Positions 1 to 10,709 of a DNA stretch of 64,000 nt are shown piece by piece. Each line of letters starts with the position of its first letter. The stretch's first letter is position 1. The DNA is taken from the NCBI GenBank assembly GCA_963575745.1, contig CAUYUJ010000359.1, positions 364,370-428,369 on the forward strand, given 5' to 3'. The notes under the pieces are model-generated. The model saw only the letters and a list, made by a program, of their open reading frames with translations, was not told the origin of the DNA and ran no database searches. The translations under genes and the position numbers were made by a program. The stretch comes from Prorocentrum cordatum (lineage: Eukaryota > Sar > Dinophyceae > Prorocentrales > Prorocentraceae).

Positions 1-97
1 GCCTTTGCTTTTGCCTTTGCCTTTGCTTTTGCTGTTGATTTTGCTGTTGCTTTTGCTTTGCTTTTGTCTTTGCTTGATGTTGTTTTTGCTTTGCCTG
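1..97. repeat. T-rich degenerate hexamer repeat
   Basis: Repeated TTTGCC / TTTGCT words run from the window edge to about position 97. It is a simple degenerate satellite with no gene; its left end lies outside the window. Confidence 0.8.
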
Positions 98-125
98 CGC
101 ACAGACACTCACACACAGCATTCGC

Positions 126-362
126 ATGTTTGCCTAGCCTAAGCTAACCTAAGCCAAGCTAAGCTAAGTTAAGCTAAGCTAAGATTGTCTAAACTAAGCT
201 AAGCTAATTTAAGCCAAGCCAAGCTAAGTTAAGCTAAGTTCAGCTAAGCTAAGCTAAGCTAAGCTAGGCTAGGCTAGGCTAGGCAAAGCTAAGCTAAGCT
301 AAGATGAGATAAGATAAGCTAAGCTAAGCTAGGCTAAGCTAAGCTTAGCTACGCTTAGCTAA
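126..362. repeat. CTAAG pentamer satellite
   Basis: About 45 copies of a 5-bp unit (CTAAG / AGCTA) with CTAGG variants. The unit differs from TTTAGGG, TTAGGG and TTAGG telomere repeats, so an interstitial satellite is preferred over a telomere. Confidence 0.85.
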
Positions 363-909
363 GCTGGGTGAACCCAGGGGGCGCAACTGGGGGAACCGCG
401 GGGCGGATACTGGGGGAACCGCCCGGGCCGGTTCCCACTGCCCGGCCCTTTAAGCCAAGAGAGCAAGAACCCTTCTAGGCAGAGCCTAGGTAGGGAATGA
501 GGAAACGATCGCTTACAGTCGGGCCGCTGAAAGAAGGAACGCCACATAAGGAACGACGCCCCATTTTGGCCGTAAAGGCGCCGCCGTGCCCGAGGAGGGC
601 AGGAGGAACAGCGATGGAGGAGCCCAAGGAACATCGAGCCCCTTCCCAACTCGAACCGTTCCTTACTTCAACGTTTTGACTGTGCGCAGACGGATGTTTG
701 GGCGCCGACCCTCTCCGAGAGCAGCGCGACGTCCGAGCGGGGCCGCGTGGCAGCGCGAGCGGGCGGGCGGCCGAGGGGCAGCGGGCGCCTCGCGCCCGAC
801 GCCGAAGACGGTGAGCGGCCGCAGGCCGGCGGACGGCACCCTCCCGCGGGGGTTTGTGGCGGCGGGGCTGCTCCCCCCAGGGCGGGGGCAGGAGGAGCGA
901 ATACACCCT
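363..909. other. GC-rich unique stretch, no gene seen
   Basis: Short overlapping ORFs in several frames have Arg/Pro/Ala-rich, biased compositions typical of GC-rich noncoding DNA. No motif, repeat or RNA gene was recognised. Confidence 0.5.
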
Positions 910-1060
910 GCGAAATGCTTAAGAAATCATGGGTTAAGAAATTCATAGTCTCAGAACTTGAACAAAAACCCAAGATTTCTATCAAGATCTTAAGATTTAC
1001 ATTGAAACGTTAAGAATAATCGAGACTCTGGCCGAAAACTTAAGTTTTCTTAAGCATCGC
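910..1060. repeat. AT-rich inverted-repeat element
   Basis: An AT-rich island inside GC-rich DNA. The left end carries ATGCTTAAGAAA and the right end TTTTCTTAAGCAT, which are inverted copies. The structure suggests a short MITE-like insertion; no target duplication was found. Confidence 0.5.
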
Positions 1061-1070
1061 CTGAGGTGTA

Positions 1071-1182
1071 GGGGGCCCCATGCGAACCCTGCCCCTACCC
1101 TCCACGATTTCTGAGGGGGAGGGCGGGGTGCACTTCGCTCGGAAATCGTGGGGGGAGGGGCAGGGTTCGCATGTGGCCCCCC
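1071..1182. repeat. Long hairpin, 41-bp inverted repeat
   Basis: Arms 1071-1111 and 1142-1182 are near-perfect inverted copies (shared core ATGCGAACCCTGCCCCT) around a 30-bp G-rich loop. This is a foldback structure with no coding content. Confidence 0.8.
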
Positions 1183-2049
1183 AGCAAGCTCGAGGGGCCC
1201 ACGGAGGCACAAAGGAAGACAGCCAGCACGTGTCGCGAGGGACGGGCGGTGAGGGCGCAGGATCCCCTTGGAGGCCGAGGGCGGGGGATTTTCGAGGCGG
1301 CGGGCGGCCAGTGAAAGCGGCAGGGGACGGGCAGCAGAGGCAAGGACACAAGGGCACCCTGGACGAAGGCGCGCGTCCCTAAGAGGCGCGCTGGCTGTAG
1401 GCACATTTTCAAATATTCCGAATATGTTGCGCATTTTCTGGATCTTCGGCATCCCCATCGACTTTCCATACTGTCGAATATTTTCCATGGCGTGGGCGTT
1501 TGTCTGTGTCTGTGTATGTTTTCCCATCCGGACCAGCGCACAAGCGATGAGGCACTACGGGAGTCCGAGCTTCGAGGACCGAGGCTTTTTGCACTCCTGG
1601 GGACATTTTTTTGTCGCGACGGCTGGATCATCGCCTCCAGATGCTGCTCAGAACGCGCCCCTCGGAAAGGGTTTACGGGGTCGGCTGTTGACCCGCGGAC
1701 CCAGGCCCCCCCCGCGCCGCCAACGGTATACGGCGGGACTTGTCGGTTGTTGCCGTGCTCTGCCTCTGGGGGGCCACCGCTGGGCCCCAGGGCCGTCGAC
1801 AACGGCTCTGGACACGAGCTGGTCCAGGGGACTGGGTCGAGCCCTCTGGGGGCCGACGCCGTGACAACACTCACGACAACGACGAGGATCCGGGAGCCAA
1901 GACAGCCCGGCAAGCTTGGAGAGCTGGCGGGCCTGGAGGACGCGGCTTGCGCCGCGGCCGTTCCAGAGCGCCTTAGTTGAGCAGGGACCGACCGTCCCGG
2001 CATTCCTATAGCCCTACCACGAAACACGTCATCTCTGCGCGCGGCTCTG
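1183..2049. other. Unique noncoding stretch
   Basis: ORFs of up to 400 codons occur in more than one frame, but their proteins are low complexity and contain no domain I recognise. No repeat family was matched here. Confidence 0.4.
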
Positions 2050-2148
2050 CGCAGAAGATGCGGGTCGGCGTCCCCGCGCCCGCGATGGGCCGAGAGACAA
2101 CTGGCGCCGCCAAGCGGGGCCGACTGGAACGCTCCGAGGGCCCAGCTC
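2050..2148 (+). repeat. 100-bp dispersed repeat, copy 1
   Basis: Shares the core CGGGTCGGCGTCCCCGCGCC and flanking sequence with 2933-3031 in direct orientation. Function is unknown. Confidence 0.75.
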
Positions 2149-2932
2149 GGCAGGGACGCCGCACCCGCGTCAACTGCGTCGCAGACGGTGCCCCGCACCC
2201 CACAGAAGCATGCCCGCCCCGCGGGCCAAGGAGCGCGGACACACACGACGAACATTGGCCTCCGACGAGCCGAGCCGTTCCGTCGGGGAAATCTACACCA
2301 CGCGAACGCAGTGGTAACACCTGCCACTGCCCGCTAGCGAGCGCTCGCGCCGCCAGCACCGGCCGCCAACCAGCCGACCGAAGACGGAGGGAGAGGAGGA
2401 AACGAAGTGGCAGCCCCACGCCAAACTCCGCCAGCCGCGTGCGGCCATCGGCTGTGAGCACGGAGCAGACCCGCGATCGGCCGCGCCACGGGGGGCACTG
2501 CCAGGCAGTCATCACATTGCCACCAGGCCACAAGGCCGAGAGGTGAGCAGACCACGCGAGGTCCTCCTAGAGATTTTCCTGCCCAAACCGCTGCGCGATT
2601 TACTGGCGATGAAATCAGGGCCCCGTAAACCCGGACACGCTAAACCCGGACATCCAACATCCCTCAAAGCCAATTTTCCCAGACGGCAGCACGAACAAAA
2701 TAAGGCACTGCAGCGCTTCCAGAATAAACATGGACACAGGCCCTTAAACCCTGTAGAAACCGCGCTAAACCCGGACACATACCCGAATCCTGCAGTGCAG
2801 CAAACAAAAAATGCACGGGTGCTGAAAAATGTGCATTTGCAGGAAAAGGTATCGTTTCCTTGGTTTCCCGTGTACTGGTTTATCTGTGTCCTGGTCTCTG
2901 GGGGCCTGATGAACATCTCAGCGTGCAGCTCT

Positions 2933-3031
2933 GGGCAGAATGCGCGGGTCGGCGTCCCCGCGCCCGCGTTGGGCCGAGAGATAGTCGGCGCCGCCAGGCA
3001 GGGCCCGACTGAACACTCCGAAGGCCAGCTG
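2933..3031 (+). repeat. 100-bp dispersed repeat, copy 2
   Basis: Direct copy of 2050-2148, about 85 percent identical by eye. The intervening 0.8 kb has three or more TAAACCCGGACA words (about 2627, 2641 and 2764) but no recognisable gene. Confidence 0.75.
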
Positions 3032-3983
3032 CATCCATGCCGTAGGAATGTAGGAGGCATAGGTCGCGAGATACAGGACACAATGGTACCCTTGATTTGG
3101 CAGGGTCGACCTACTAATCTGGGCCGACTGTACAGGCTGGCGGCCCAGAGCCAACAGGCGGACTGAGGGGGCAGGCGCGCCTAGGAATCGCTGTTTTACA
3201 AGCGCACCCACTGCATGCGAGCGTGCCTAGCCGCCCTGTCCCCGCTCGACTCAGACTGCTCTACCAACCATGTCGCCGCGGCCACTCCTCCACGGGACTG
3301 TGCCGTTGCATACGCGAAGGCAGCGAGCCCCATATATCCACCAGGCCAGAACAGAGTAGACACTCCGCCAGCCCAGAGAGCGTCACCAGCGAACCCACGG
3401 CGAGAAACATGAGTACCCCAGTGCTCCGATTCTGGGAAGCCAAGCGCCACGGCGCTGGCTTTGAGGCACGCCAGCGCCTCGGGATAAGCCACGTGGCCAC
3501 ATGGCATGGGCCCAGCGCCAAAAACCTCTGTCAAGCCGCGCGCCCCGCAGAGGAGCTCCCTTTCGTCAGCGCACGCGCATTTCCTCGCGACCTCCACTGG
3601 GGTGCGGTGACATTTCCTGCGAGTGAAAATAATGATGCGCTGACAACCCGCCGACCCTTTGTGGGCCTCTTGGCGTGTGATATTGTTCCCCCCCATAACC
3701 ACCCCGAGACCCCAAACACGCAATTTCACCCCCCCGCCCCGGGCCCAGCACGACCCACCCCCGAACTCACCCGGGGTCTGGCCCGCCCCGGGCTCCCTTT
3801 GGAGCGCCAAGACAGCCCCTGAGACCTCCTCCGTAAAGGCCCCCCAGACGATCCGAGAGGGCGCCGACTCGCCGAAATATCGTTCCAAGCCGTCCAGCAT
3901 GGCCTCCACTCGGCTCTGCTTCCAAGATGCCCCAGAAGGCCCTAGGGCCGTCAGAAACAAGAATCGTCCCATTCCTTTGCGGA
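3032..3983. other. Unique noncoding stretch
   Basis: ORFs here run in several frames without conserved motifs. Nothing beyond GC-rich unique sequence was recognised. Confidence 0.4.
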
Positions 3984-4006
3984 ATATATATATATATATA
4001 TATATA
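3984..4006. repeat. (AT)n microsatellite
   Basis: An uninterrupted AT dinucleotide run of 23 bp. Not treated as a TATA box because no gene start lies near it. Confidence 0.9.
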
Positions 4007-4029
4007 GCATATTCGCCTCTGGGGCTGTT

Positions 4030-4320
4030 ACTACGTCCTCGACGGCCCCACGAGGGTTCCAGGACGGCCCAAGATGGCCCCAAAAGGGCCAAAGACGGCC
4101 AAAGAAACCCACCAGCCGGCCGAAGAGGGCCCGAGGACGGCCCCCAGAGAGGGCCCAGAAGCGGAACCCGACGGGATATTTCGACTCGTCGGCCCCAAGA
4201 CGCCAAGAACCACTCAAGAAACCCCAAAGGGCCCCCCCGGGAATCCCAAAAGATCCTCAAAAAGGCCCCTAAGACCGTCCCAGGAGGCCCCTCATAGGCC
4301 CCAAAACTAGCTCCAACACG
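4030..4320. repeat. Degenerate GGCCC-rich minisatellite
   Basis: Loose repetition of words such as CAAGACGGCCC and CCCCAAAAGGGCC; translated on the minus strand it gives runs of Gly-Pro-Ser-Trp-like residues. It is degenerate and has no fixed period. Confidence 0.55.
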
Positions 4321-4499
4321 ACGCCAAAAACCACACGAGACCCAATAAGCCATCCGAATGGCCTCAAACCCACAACACCGGTCGCGGTCCAGGTGCCCGC
4401 ACACTGCCTCCAGGTCCAAGAAGTACCCGTGCGTTCTGGGAGTGCCGGGGTCGTCCCGACCGGCCTCCGGAGGCCTAAGCTCACGCCCGCAAGCCAGAC

Positions 4500-4620
4500 T
4501 TTTCCTCCTCCTCCTCCTCCTCCTTCTCCTCCTTCTCCTCCTTCTCCTCCTCCTCCTCCTCACCCTACTCCTCCTCGACTCTACATGCCCCTCCTCCTCC
4601 TCCTATCCTCCCCTGCGGCT
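4500..4620. repeat. (CCT)n microsatellite
   Basis: CCT/TCC trinucleotide tract with interruptions. No retroelement end was recognised next to it. Confidence 0.85.
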
Positions 4621-4904
4621 CCGAGCATTCGCGCGCCGCCCAACGCTTCAGCAGGTCTCACGCGCACGACTTACAGCTCAGGGTGCCTATCTGGCGAGCA
4701 CGTTCGAAATTCGGTCCAACGACGATCTGAGACTTCGGGAACTTCCTTTTGCAGGTGCCAGAGCACTCGTGCACTTGCCAACTACGCGCCGTGAGGTGTA
4801 CGCAACACCCTCGGAGACTCTGCGCCCCAAGGAACCCCAGAAGCAAACTCGAAAGGAGGAAATGTAAGAACAAGCACAGAACAGGAGAAGAAAATGAGGA
4901 GGAA

Positions 4905-5199
4905 GAGAAGATGAAGATGAAGATGAAGATGAAAATGATGATGGTGGTGATGATGATGATGATGCTGATGCTGATGATGAGGATGACTATGAATATGAAG
5001 ATGATGATGATGCTGCTGATGATGTTGATGGTGGTGGTGATGATGATGATGCTTGTGATGATGCTGAGGATGAGGAAATTGATGATGACGATGTTAATAC
5101 TGATGCCGGTGATGATTGTGATGATGGTGATGATGATGACGATTACTGTGATGATGAATATGATGATTATGATGATGATGATAATGTTGATGTTGATGT

Positions 5200-5241
<42 letters not shown>

Positions 5242-5312
5242 CGATGATGATGATGATGATGATGCTGATGATGATGCTGTTGATGCTGTTGATGATGATG
5301 CTGCTGCTGATG
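4905..5312. repeat. (GAT)n microsatellite, about 400 bp
   Basis: GATGAT with GCT, GAA and GTT variants. It generates long poly-Met, poly-Ile or poly-Ser ORFs that should not be read as proteins. Confidence 0.9.
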
Positions 5313-5719
5313 ATGGAACGCCCACTGAAGAAGGAAAGGAGGAAGGAACGACCACTGGTGCGGACCAGTGTGAGGGTCATCTCAGACCAGGTGGGTGACG
5401 CTGTAGCCTGTGCCTTGTCGCGTGTCTGGACACATGCAATGCGACACGAGTCCGCCAACCCCTTCTGGGTCTCCAGAGATGCAAGGTTCGTCCCCTGAAC
5501 GGCCCCAGAAAAGCTCAGGGATGGTCCCGAAGAGCCCCGAACCCGCCAACAAAAAGCCAAGACGACACAATAATGCCCCATGACAGCAATAGAAACTCTC
5601 CGACTAGATCAAAAGGTCGGCGGATGTGGCGTAAACGTATAGAATATTTGCCATCCCCCGTGAACCAGAAAGGTGCTTTGCTCGAGCCCAATACCAACGT
5701 GCCAGATGAATACCGCAAT

Positions 5720-5890
5720 CCTCCTCCCCCTCCTTCCCCTCCTCCTCTTCTCCTTCTTCTCCTCCTCCTGCTCCTTTTCTTCCTCCTGCTCCTCCTCCTC
5801 CTCCTCTTCCTCCTGTTCCTCCTCCTCCTCCTCCTCCTCCTCCTCCTCGACCTCCTCGACCTCCTCGCCCTCGTCGCCCTCCTCGGGCGC
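5720..5890. repeat. (CCT)n microsatellite
   Basis: CCT-rich tract. With the oppositely oriented GGA tract at 6029-6122 it brackets a 138-bp unique segment, forming a weak large inverted repeat. Confidence 0.85.
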
Positions 5891-5892
5891 CT

Positions 5893-6020
5893 GTGGTCCT
5901 GCCAGTACAGCCGCGCGGTGCCCTCGTTGCACAGTTTGAGCACGCCGTAGAGCGTGCGCGGGCGGTGGGGGTGCTGCTCGGCGGGCAGCGCCGCTCCTGC
6001 GCCGGGTGCGCGAGGCAGGA
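5893..6020 (-). other. Short coding-like island, unassigned
   Basis: Between two oppositely oriented trinucleotide tracts, the minus strand reads a compositionally ordinary peptide containing LCNEGTARLYWQD. That could be an exon remnant, but there is no recognisable domain, start or splice evidence. The alternative is chance. Confidence 0.15.
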
Positions 6021-6028
6021 GGGGGCCG

Positions 6029-6122
6029 AGGAAAGACGAGGAGGAGAAGGAGGAGGCAGGCGGAGGCAGGAGGACGAGGAGGACGAGGAGGACGAGGGGG
6101 AGGACGAGGATGAGGAGGAGAT
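6029..6122. repeat. (GGA)n microsatellite
   Basis: GGA/GAC-rich imperfect tract, opposite in orientation to the CCT tract at 5720-5890. Confidence 0.85.
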
Positions 6123-6294
6123 ACGGAGGCTGCGTTCGATGAGCTCTACAGCCAGCAGGAACCAGGAACCAGGAGGAGGACGTGCAGGACGGGGAAAACG
6201 AGGGGGCAATCTGTTCCCAGCTCTCCGTCCGTTGCGTTCATGGTTTTCGCAAACCATCGCGGGCGCGTCTTCCCCATTATCCCGCCTCCCTCCT

Positions 6295-6296
<2 letters not shown>

Positions 6297-6328
<32 letters not shown>
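6297..6328. repeat. (CT)n microsatellite
   Basis: Uninterrupted CT dinucleotide run of about 32 bp. Confidence 0.9.
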
Positions 6329-6330
<2 letters not shown>

Positions 6331-6623
6331 GCCCCCGTTCCTACCACCTGCGTGCCTCCTGCCTCCTGCTTGCCTCCAACCTCCTGCCCTCTCTCCCCGC
6401 CTGCTCACTTCCTCCTGTCTTCTCTCTCCCACATCGGCGTCGCTGGTTGGCTGCGAAGCGTGACACCGTCGCCGCGCTCGAGGGTTGCTGGAGAGGATAA
6501 GCGTTAGGAGGGTAGCGAGCGCAGACTCATATTGGACCTAACCATCTCTGGGGGCCTGCGAACTGCGACACTGCCGCCACTTTCGAGGACGGCTTGGGGG
6601 GGCCAGAATACAGTGGAGGCTCG

Positions 6624-6792
6624 TCCACAAGAAACCTTCCACGAGACACCCAACCCTGGAACCCCAGGACGCCCGTTGATTTTTGGCGTGGGGACGTCGC
6701 GCTTTCCATCGCAAAACCATCAAAGCCGAAGAAACCCAGGGCGCCCTGAAGGCAACCAGGGTGTTTCTTGTTTGGCATGGGTCCCCATTGTA
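6624..6792 (+). repeat. ~160-bp dispersed repeat, copy 1
   Basis: Homologous to 13968-14122: both carry AAACCTTCCACGAGA near the start and CAGGGTGTTTCTTG near the end. The right part contains an internal hairpin (AGAAACCC ... GGGTGTTTCT). Confidence 0.75.
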
Positions 6793-6827
6793 GTGGGTAC
6801 CGAGCGCAGACTCAGACCGAGTAGATA

Positions 6828-7023
6828 GGCGGCGCGCCCAGGGGGGAAATGAGAAGGGGCGGGCCTTATCAGAAGGCTCGGAAGTTTCCCGGCCTTCTGA
6901 GAAGTCTTCCAAGCCTTCCCCGAAAACACAAAAAGCCTCTCAGAAGGCGCGAGGGCTTCCGAGAAGTCCCGCGGCCTTCTGAGCAGGTCTTCTCCTTCTC
7001 ATTTCCCCCCCTCGCTCGCCGCC
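6828..7023. mobile_element. MITE family A, copy M1
   Basis: 196-bp element with TIRs (GGCGGCG left, CGCTCGCCGCC right) and internal CTTCTGAGAAG-type palindromes. The 9 bases flanking each side, GAGTAGATA and AAGTAGACG, match at 6 positions in register, as expected for an old 9-bp target duplication. It sits inside a ~100-bp repeat unit, so it is younger than that array. Confidence 0.85.
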
Positions 7024-7360
7024 AAGTAGACGACCTCCCCATCTCCGGGGGGCTGCGCCACACGAAACCGTCGCCGCGTTCCAGGGCTGCTGGGGGGGGG
7101 GGCGAGGGGGCAGCCTGCGCGGCTGCTGCCTGCGGGTCGCCTCTTCAGAGAGGGCTGCTGGGGGCGGCAGCCTAGTGGGAACTGAGCGCAGACTCGGATG
7201 AGACCTCGCCATCCCTGGGGGGCTGCGATCTGCGAAACTGTCGCCACTTTCGAGGGCTGCTCGGGGGTCCAGCGGAGTGAGGCACCACTCAGACCCAGAT
7301 TAGACCTCGCCATCCCTGGGGTGGTGCGATCTGCGAAGCCGTCGCCACTCTCGATGGGGA

Positions 7361-8098
7361 ACGGCACCCGTCGGCCCGCTCATGTTTCTTGGTCTTACGA
7401 TGTTCGATGGTCGAGCGGGGCTGAGTGCGCGAAAGCGATCATGCGAACGAACTTACCATCAATCGCGTTTCCTTCATGGTGACGCCATACGACAAACGCA
7501 TCCTGAAGGAAACGTGTTCTGGACTACACGGCCTTCCCCCAAGACCAGTTTCTCATCCCGGCGCGCTGGGCAGAAAAGCAGCGGTGGAAGAAGAACAACA
7601 ACGCTACACATACACTTCCGAGGTCCGCGCGGATTCCTTGGGTCGGCGCCGCCATGGAGGTCCAGCGCAAATCCCAGAGATTCGCGCGGACCTCCGAACA
7701 TTGCTCTTCTTCGAAAATGGGGAGCAACGGTAGTGGTGGCATGCTCAGGGGAGGAAGCATCGAGCTGGAATCGTTCGGTCCTGGGCGGCGTGGGCTATCG
7801 GGACCGTATCGGCGATCCCCGCCTCAAACTATCCCTATCCCCCCCAATGTTGCCCCTTCCGATCCCAGAGATCCGCACGGGCCTCCGAAAGCTTGCGTTT
7901 GTGCAGACTGTCTTCTTCGAAGAGGGAGACCCCGATGGGCTGAACATCGTTTGACCCACCGGCGTCCCGCCGGCTGGCTTTCCCACCCAGGTGCGGACTC
8001 ATGCCTGTTCACTCGGGTTTTGCGGGGCCTGTGCCCACCCAGGAGGGTTGGCCTGTGGGGTTGAGATACCATGGCCCAGTGGGCATGAGGATAACAGG
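7361..8098. other. Unique noncoding stretch
   Basis: Contains a repeated word (CAAATCCCAGAGATTCGCGCGGACCTCCG versus CGATCCCAGAGATCCGCACGGGCCTCCG at about 7670 and 7860, cited as similarity only). No gene or domain was recognised. Confidence 0.35.
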
Positions 8099-8272
8099 GA
8101 CCGCGGCGCGCACAGGGGGGTGAGGGTGGGGGGGCATGCCTCCTCGAAGGAGGCTGCCTCTTAGAAGGTGCTGGCCTTGCGTCTGCAGGCAAGGCCCCCG
8201 CCTTCAAAGAAGCAGGGGTGCGTTTCAGAAACCTTCCCCCCTCCCCCTGCCCCCCTTCTGCGCGTGGCTGAC
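8099..8272. mobile_element. MITE family B, copy 1
   Basis: Inverted termini (left CGCGCACAGGGGGG, right TTCTGCGCGTGGCTGA) surround GC-rich sequence with CTTCTTAGAAGG-type internal palindromes. Homologous to 14490-14661 and 63525-63696. No clear target duplication was seen. Confidence 0.65.
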
Positions 8273-8785
8273 ACCTGCAGATGTACGCCCCCAACCATGC
8301 ACATGAATACGCCCCCCCGTCTGCGAGGCCAGCCTTGCGTTACGAACGCTTGCACAACGCATACCGCACTCTCTCGAAGTTCACGGACATTGAACTTTGC
8401 GTACACGTCTGGTAAGGCGTAGCGCAAAAGCACCCCCCCGGGTAGTCCCGGTCGGGCACTAGCGGGGCTGGGTTAGTTTGACCTGATTCAGTGACAGATG
8501 CGTACTGGGGGACGCCTCCCCGCCAGGGGGTGGTCCCTCACCGCGGTCTCTATCCGTCCCAGGGTCGCGGGGCGTGGCAGGCGTGGCAGGGTTGACCGTA
8601 CACGTGCGCGTGTCTGCTTCGCTCCTGACATGGGTCGGACGATCCCGAGGGGCCCCCTCCGCGCCTGCCGGCCCGTAGTCCGAGGACGGGCCCAACACGG
8701 CGGCCGACGAGGCGTACACGACGGGCACCGCGGGCGCGCCTGCCGGCGGCGGCGGCGCCGCCTCGTCTTTCCCCTCGCCGCCCAA

Positions 8786-8935
8786 TCCTCCTCCTCCTCC
8801 TCCTCCTCCTCCTCCTCCTCCTCTTCTTTATCCTCCTCCTCTTCTTTATCCTCCTTCTCCTCCTCCTCTTGCTCCTCCTCCTCCTCCTCTTCTTTATCCT
8901 CCTCCTCCTCTTCTTTATCCTCCTCCTCCTCCTCG
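8786..8935. repeat. (CCT)n microsatellite
   Basis: CCT tract with CTTCTTTATC interruptions. The minus strand gives a long acidic Glu/Lys/Asp ORF, which is attributed to the repeat. Non-repetitive minus-strand flanks (8500-8780) read plausible protein but show no domain. Confidence 0.85.
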
Positions 8936-10204
8936 CCCTGGGGCAGGCACACGCACACGCTCTCGTGCAGCACCAGCCTGGCCTATATCTCTGCTACTCC
9001 TGGGGCGCGGCGCTGCTATGGGCGTAACGGGGCTCCGAGGAGCAGCGCGGAGACCTCCGCACCATGGCGGGCTTCGCCCGCAGGCATCGTGCACTGGCGA
9101 AGCGTCCTGGCTTGCCAATCGGCCCCTCAGATCTGCGGATCCTTGGCCGCGTCCTTCCCGGACATGCTCGCTCGCATCTAGGCAAACAAACATCACGACG
9201 GGAGGTTTTGCGACTTTTTCGTATATCCCCACACGTTTTCCAGCCTCACGTCGTGCCGAAATCACGGCAGGAGGTTTGTTTCGCGATTTTCTGCCTCTGG
9301 GGACCCTTGCCGGCCTACGGGGCCGTCCGAAAACTACCAAGTGCGACAGCCCGTTTCCAGGGAATCGTTCCAGACTGTCGGGGGAGGGGTCCACCTCATG
9401 GAAAAAACACCCGGCGTCGTTGTTTGCACGAAAGGCAGTGTTTGTTTTGTCTTGTTTTGCCCATCGGCGCGGGCCACCGCCCCCTCCCCCGTCGCCCTTC
9501 CGTAGACCAGATCTAGATTGCTTCTGGCGGCTGCTTTTCTATGGACTGATCGGGCCCCCCCTCCCCCCAGTCTGCTTGCGCGGCGAGTAAAGAAGCAGAT
9601 CGACTAAGCACCAGCCCGCACCCAGACCCCCCAATCTCCCCCACCCTTCGGCAACTCTCAGCCCGACCACCAGACCACCAGACCACCTGACCAATGGAAT
9701 CGCCAATCAAAGCGCAACCTTTCCGTAGGGGGGGGGAATAGCGTACCAATTGCTTGTTTGGTACGCGAGCGGAGTATGTCCAGTCTCGCGCGGAGTATAT
9801 CCCGTCTCGGAGTCGAAACTGGGCATGCTGGTTTTGGGCCCCCACTTGCAGGGATCCCGCCTCAGGAGTGGGAACCATTGCGGACGCCATCGTCGCTCGG
9901 GATGACCCACTCCCTCTCGCCCCCCTCGGCGAGGACCGTCAATAGGCCTCGTCGGTGAGGACCGTCAATAAGCCTCACACCCCTTGCAACTTCCATCAAT
10001 AGGGCTGTGGGGGTCCCGCTCCCGCCAGTCCACCTTCCATTTTGCCGTCAATAGGCACCGGATGGGGCCGAGGACCCCCCCCCTACGGTCCCTCGGCCAA
10101 AGAAGTAAAGCAGACGGCCGCAGGGGGGGTGACCCGCACCTCCACCTCAAGGCACACTTGTGCCACCACCGTCAATCAGAGGCGTCAATTGCCACCCACC
10201 ACTC
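8936..10204. other. Unique stretch without a supported gene
   Basis: Contains two imperfect copies of a motif around AGGAGGTTTTGCGA / AGGAGGTTTGTTTCGCGA (about 9200 and 9270) and a repeated GAGGACCGTCAATA (9930 and 9957). No conserved domain or RNA gene was seen. Confidence 0.4.
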
Positions 10205-10493
10205 CTATCCTCCTCCTCCTCCTCCTCCTCCCCATCCTCCTCCTCCTCTCCTCCACCTCTACTTCTCCTCCTTTTCCTCGCCCTCCTCCTCCTCCTCCTC
10301 CTCGTCCTCCTCCTCTGCTCCTCCTCCTCCTCCTCCTCCTCCTCCTCCTCCTCCTACTCCTCCTCGTCCTCGTCCTCGTCCTCGTCCTCCTCTTCCTCTC
10401 CCGCCTCCTCGTCCGCCTCCTTCTCCTGCTCCTGCTTCTGCTCTTGCTCCTGTCTCCTCCTCCTCCTCCTCCTCCTCCTCCTCCTCCTCCTCC
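10205..10493 (+). repeat. (TCC)n microsatellite abutting LINE D 5' end
   Basis: Long CCT/TCC tract with CGT interruptions. Its right end runs without a gap into the spliced-leader relic that begins LINE D. Confidence 0.9.
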
Positions 10494-10515
10494 TCCATAG
10501 CTATTTTGGCTCATG
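10494..10515 (+). other. Degenerate dinoflagellate spliced-leader relic
   Basis: Reads TCCATAGCTATTTTGGCTCA followed by TG. The consensus DinoSL begins TCCGTAGCC and ends TTTTGGCTCAAG; this copy matches 19 of 22 positions. It lies exactly at the junction of the (TCC)n tract and the LINE D 5' region, as expected if a trans-spliced LINE transcript was reverse-transcribed. Confidence 0.85.
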
Positions 10516-10709
10516 TCTCCACGGCCCTCACCTTTGGGTTCCCACTCCAGAAGCTCGAGGCCGAGACGGAGGGGCAACCCCTTCCTTCAGGCCTCTCCCC
10601 TCGACCAGCTTTCAGCGATCCGTGGGCTTGCCACAGAAGGGCCCCGCCATAGTTCTCCTTGCCTGTGTGTGCTGCTGGTGCCTTCAGGGCTCGGCGCCGC
10701 GGCGGCAGC

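Larger units (their letters stand above)
6536..7360 (+). repeat. Broken array of ~100-bp units
   Basis: Copies of a unit containing GGGGGGCTGCGATCTGCGAA, CGCCACTTTCGAGGGCTGCT and CCTCGCCATCC occur at about 6536-6610, 7040-7100, 7195-7290 and 7290-7360. The same family forms longer arrays at 58738-59405 and, diverged, at 21960-23212. A MITE (6828-7023) and a dispersed repeat (6624-6792) interrupt this array. Confidence 0.75.

Noticed and set aside
126-362. CTAAG satellite as a telomere
   Set aside because: The pentamer is not a known telomere unit and the array is short and internal to the window.
560-580. CCATTTTGGCC resembling spliced-leader core
   Set aside because: Only about 10 bases match, without the flanking leader sequence or an ORF.
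3984-4006. (AT)n run as a TATA-type promoter
   Set aside because: No gene start lies downstream and the run is a plain microsatellite.
4658-5581. 300-codon Ile/Ser/Met-rich ORFs
   Set aside because: Translation of a (GAT)n microsatellite.
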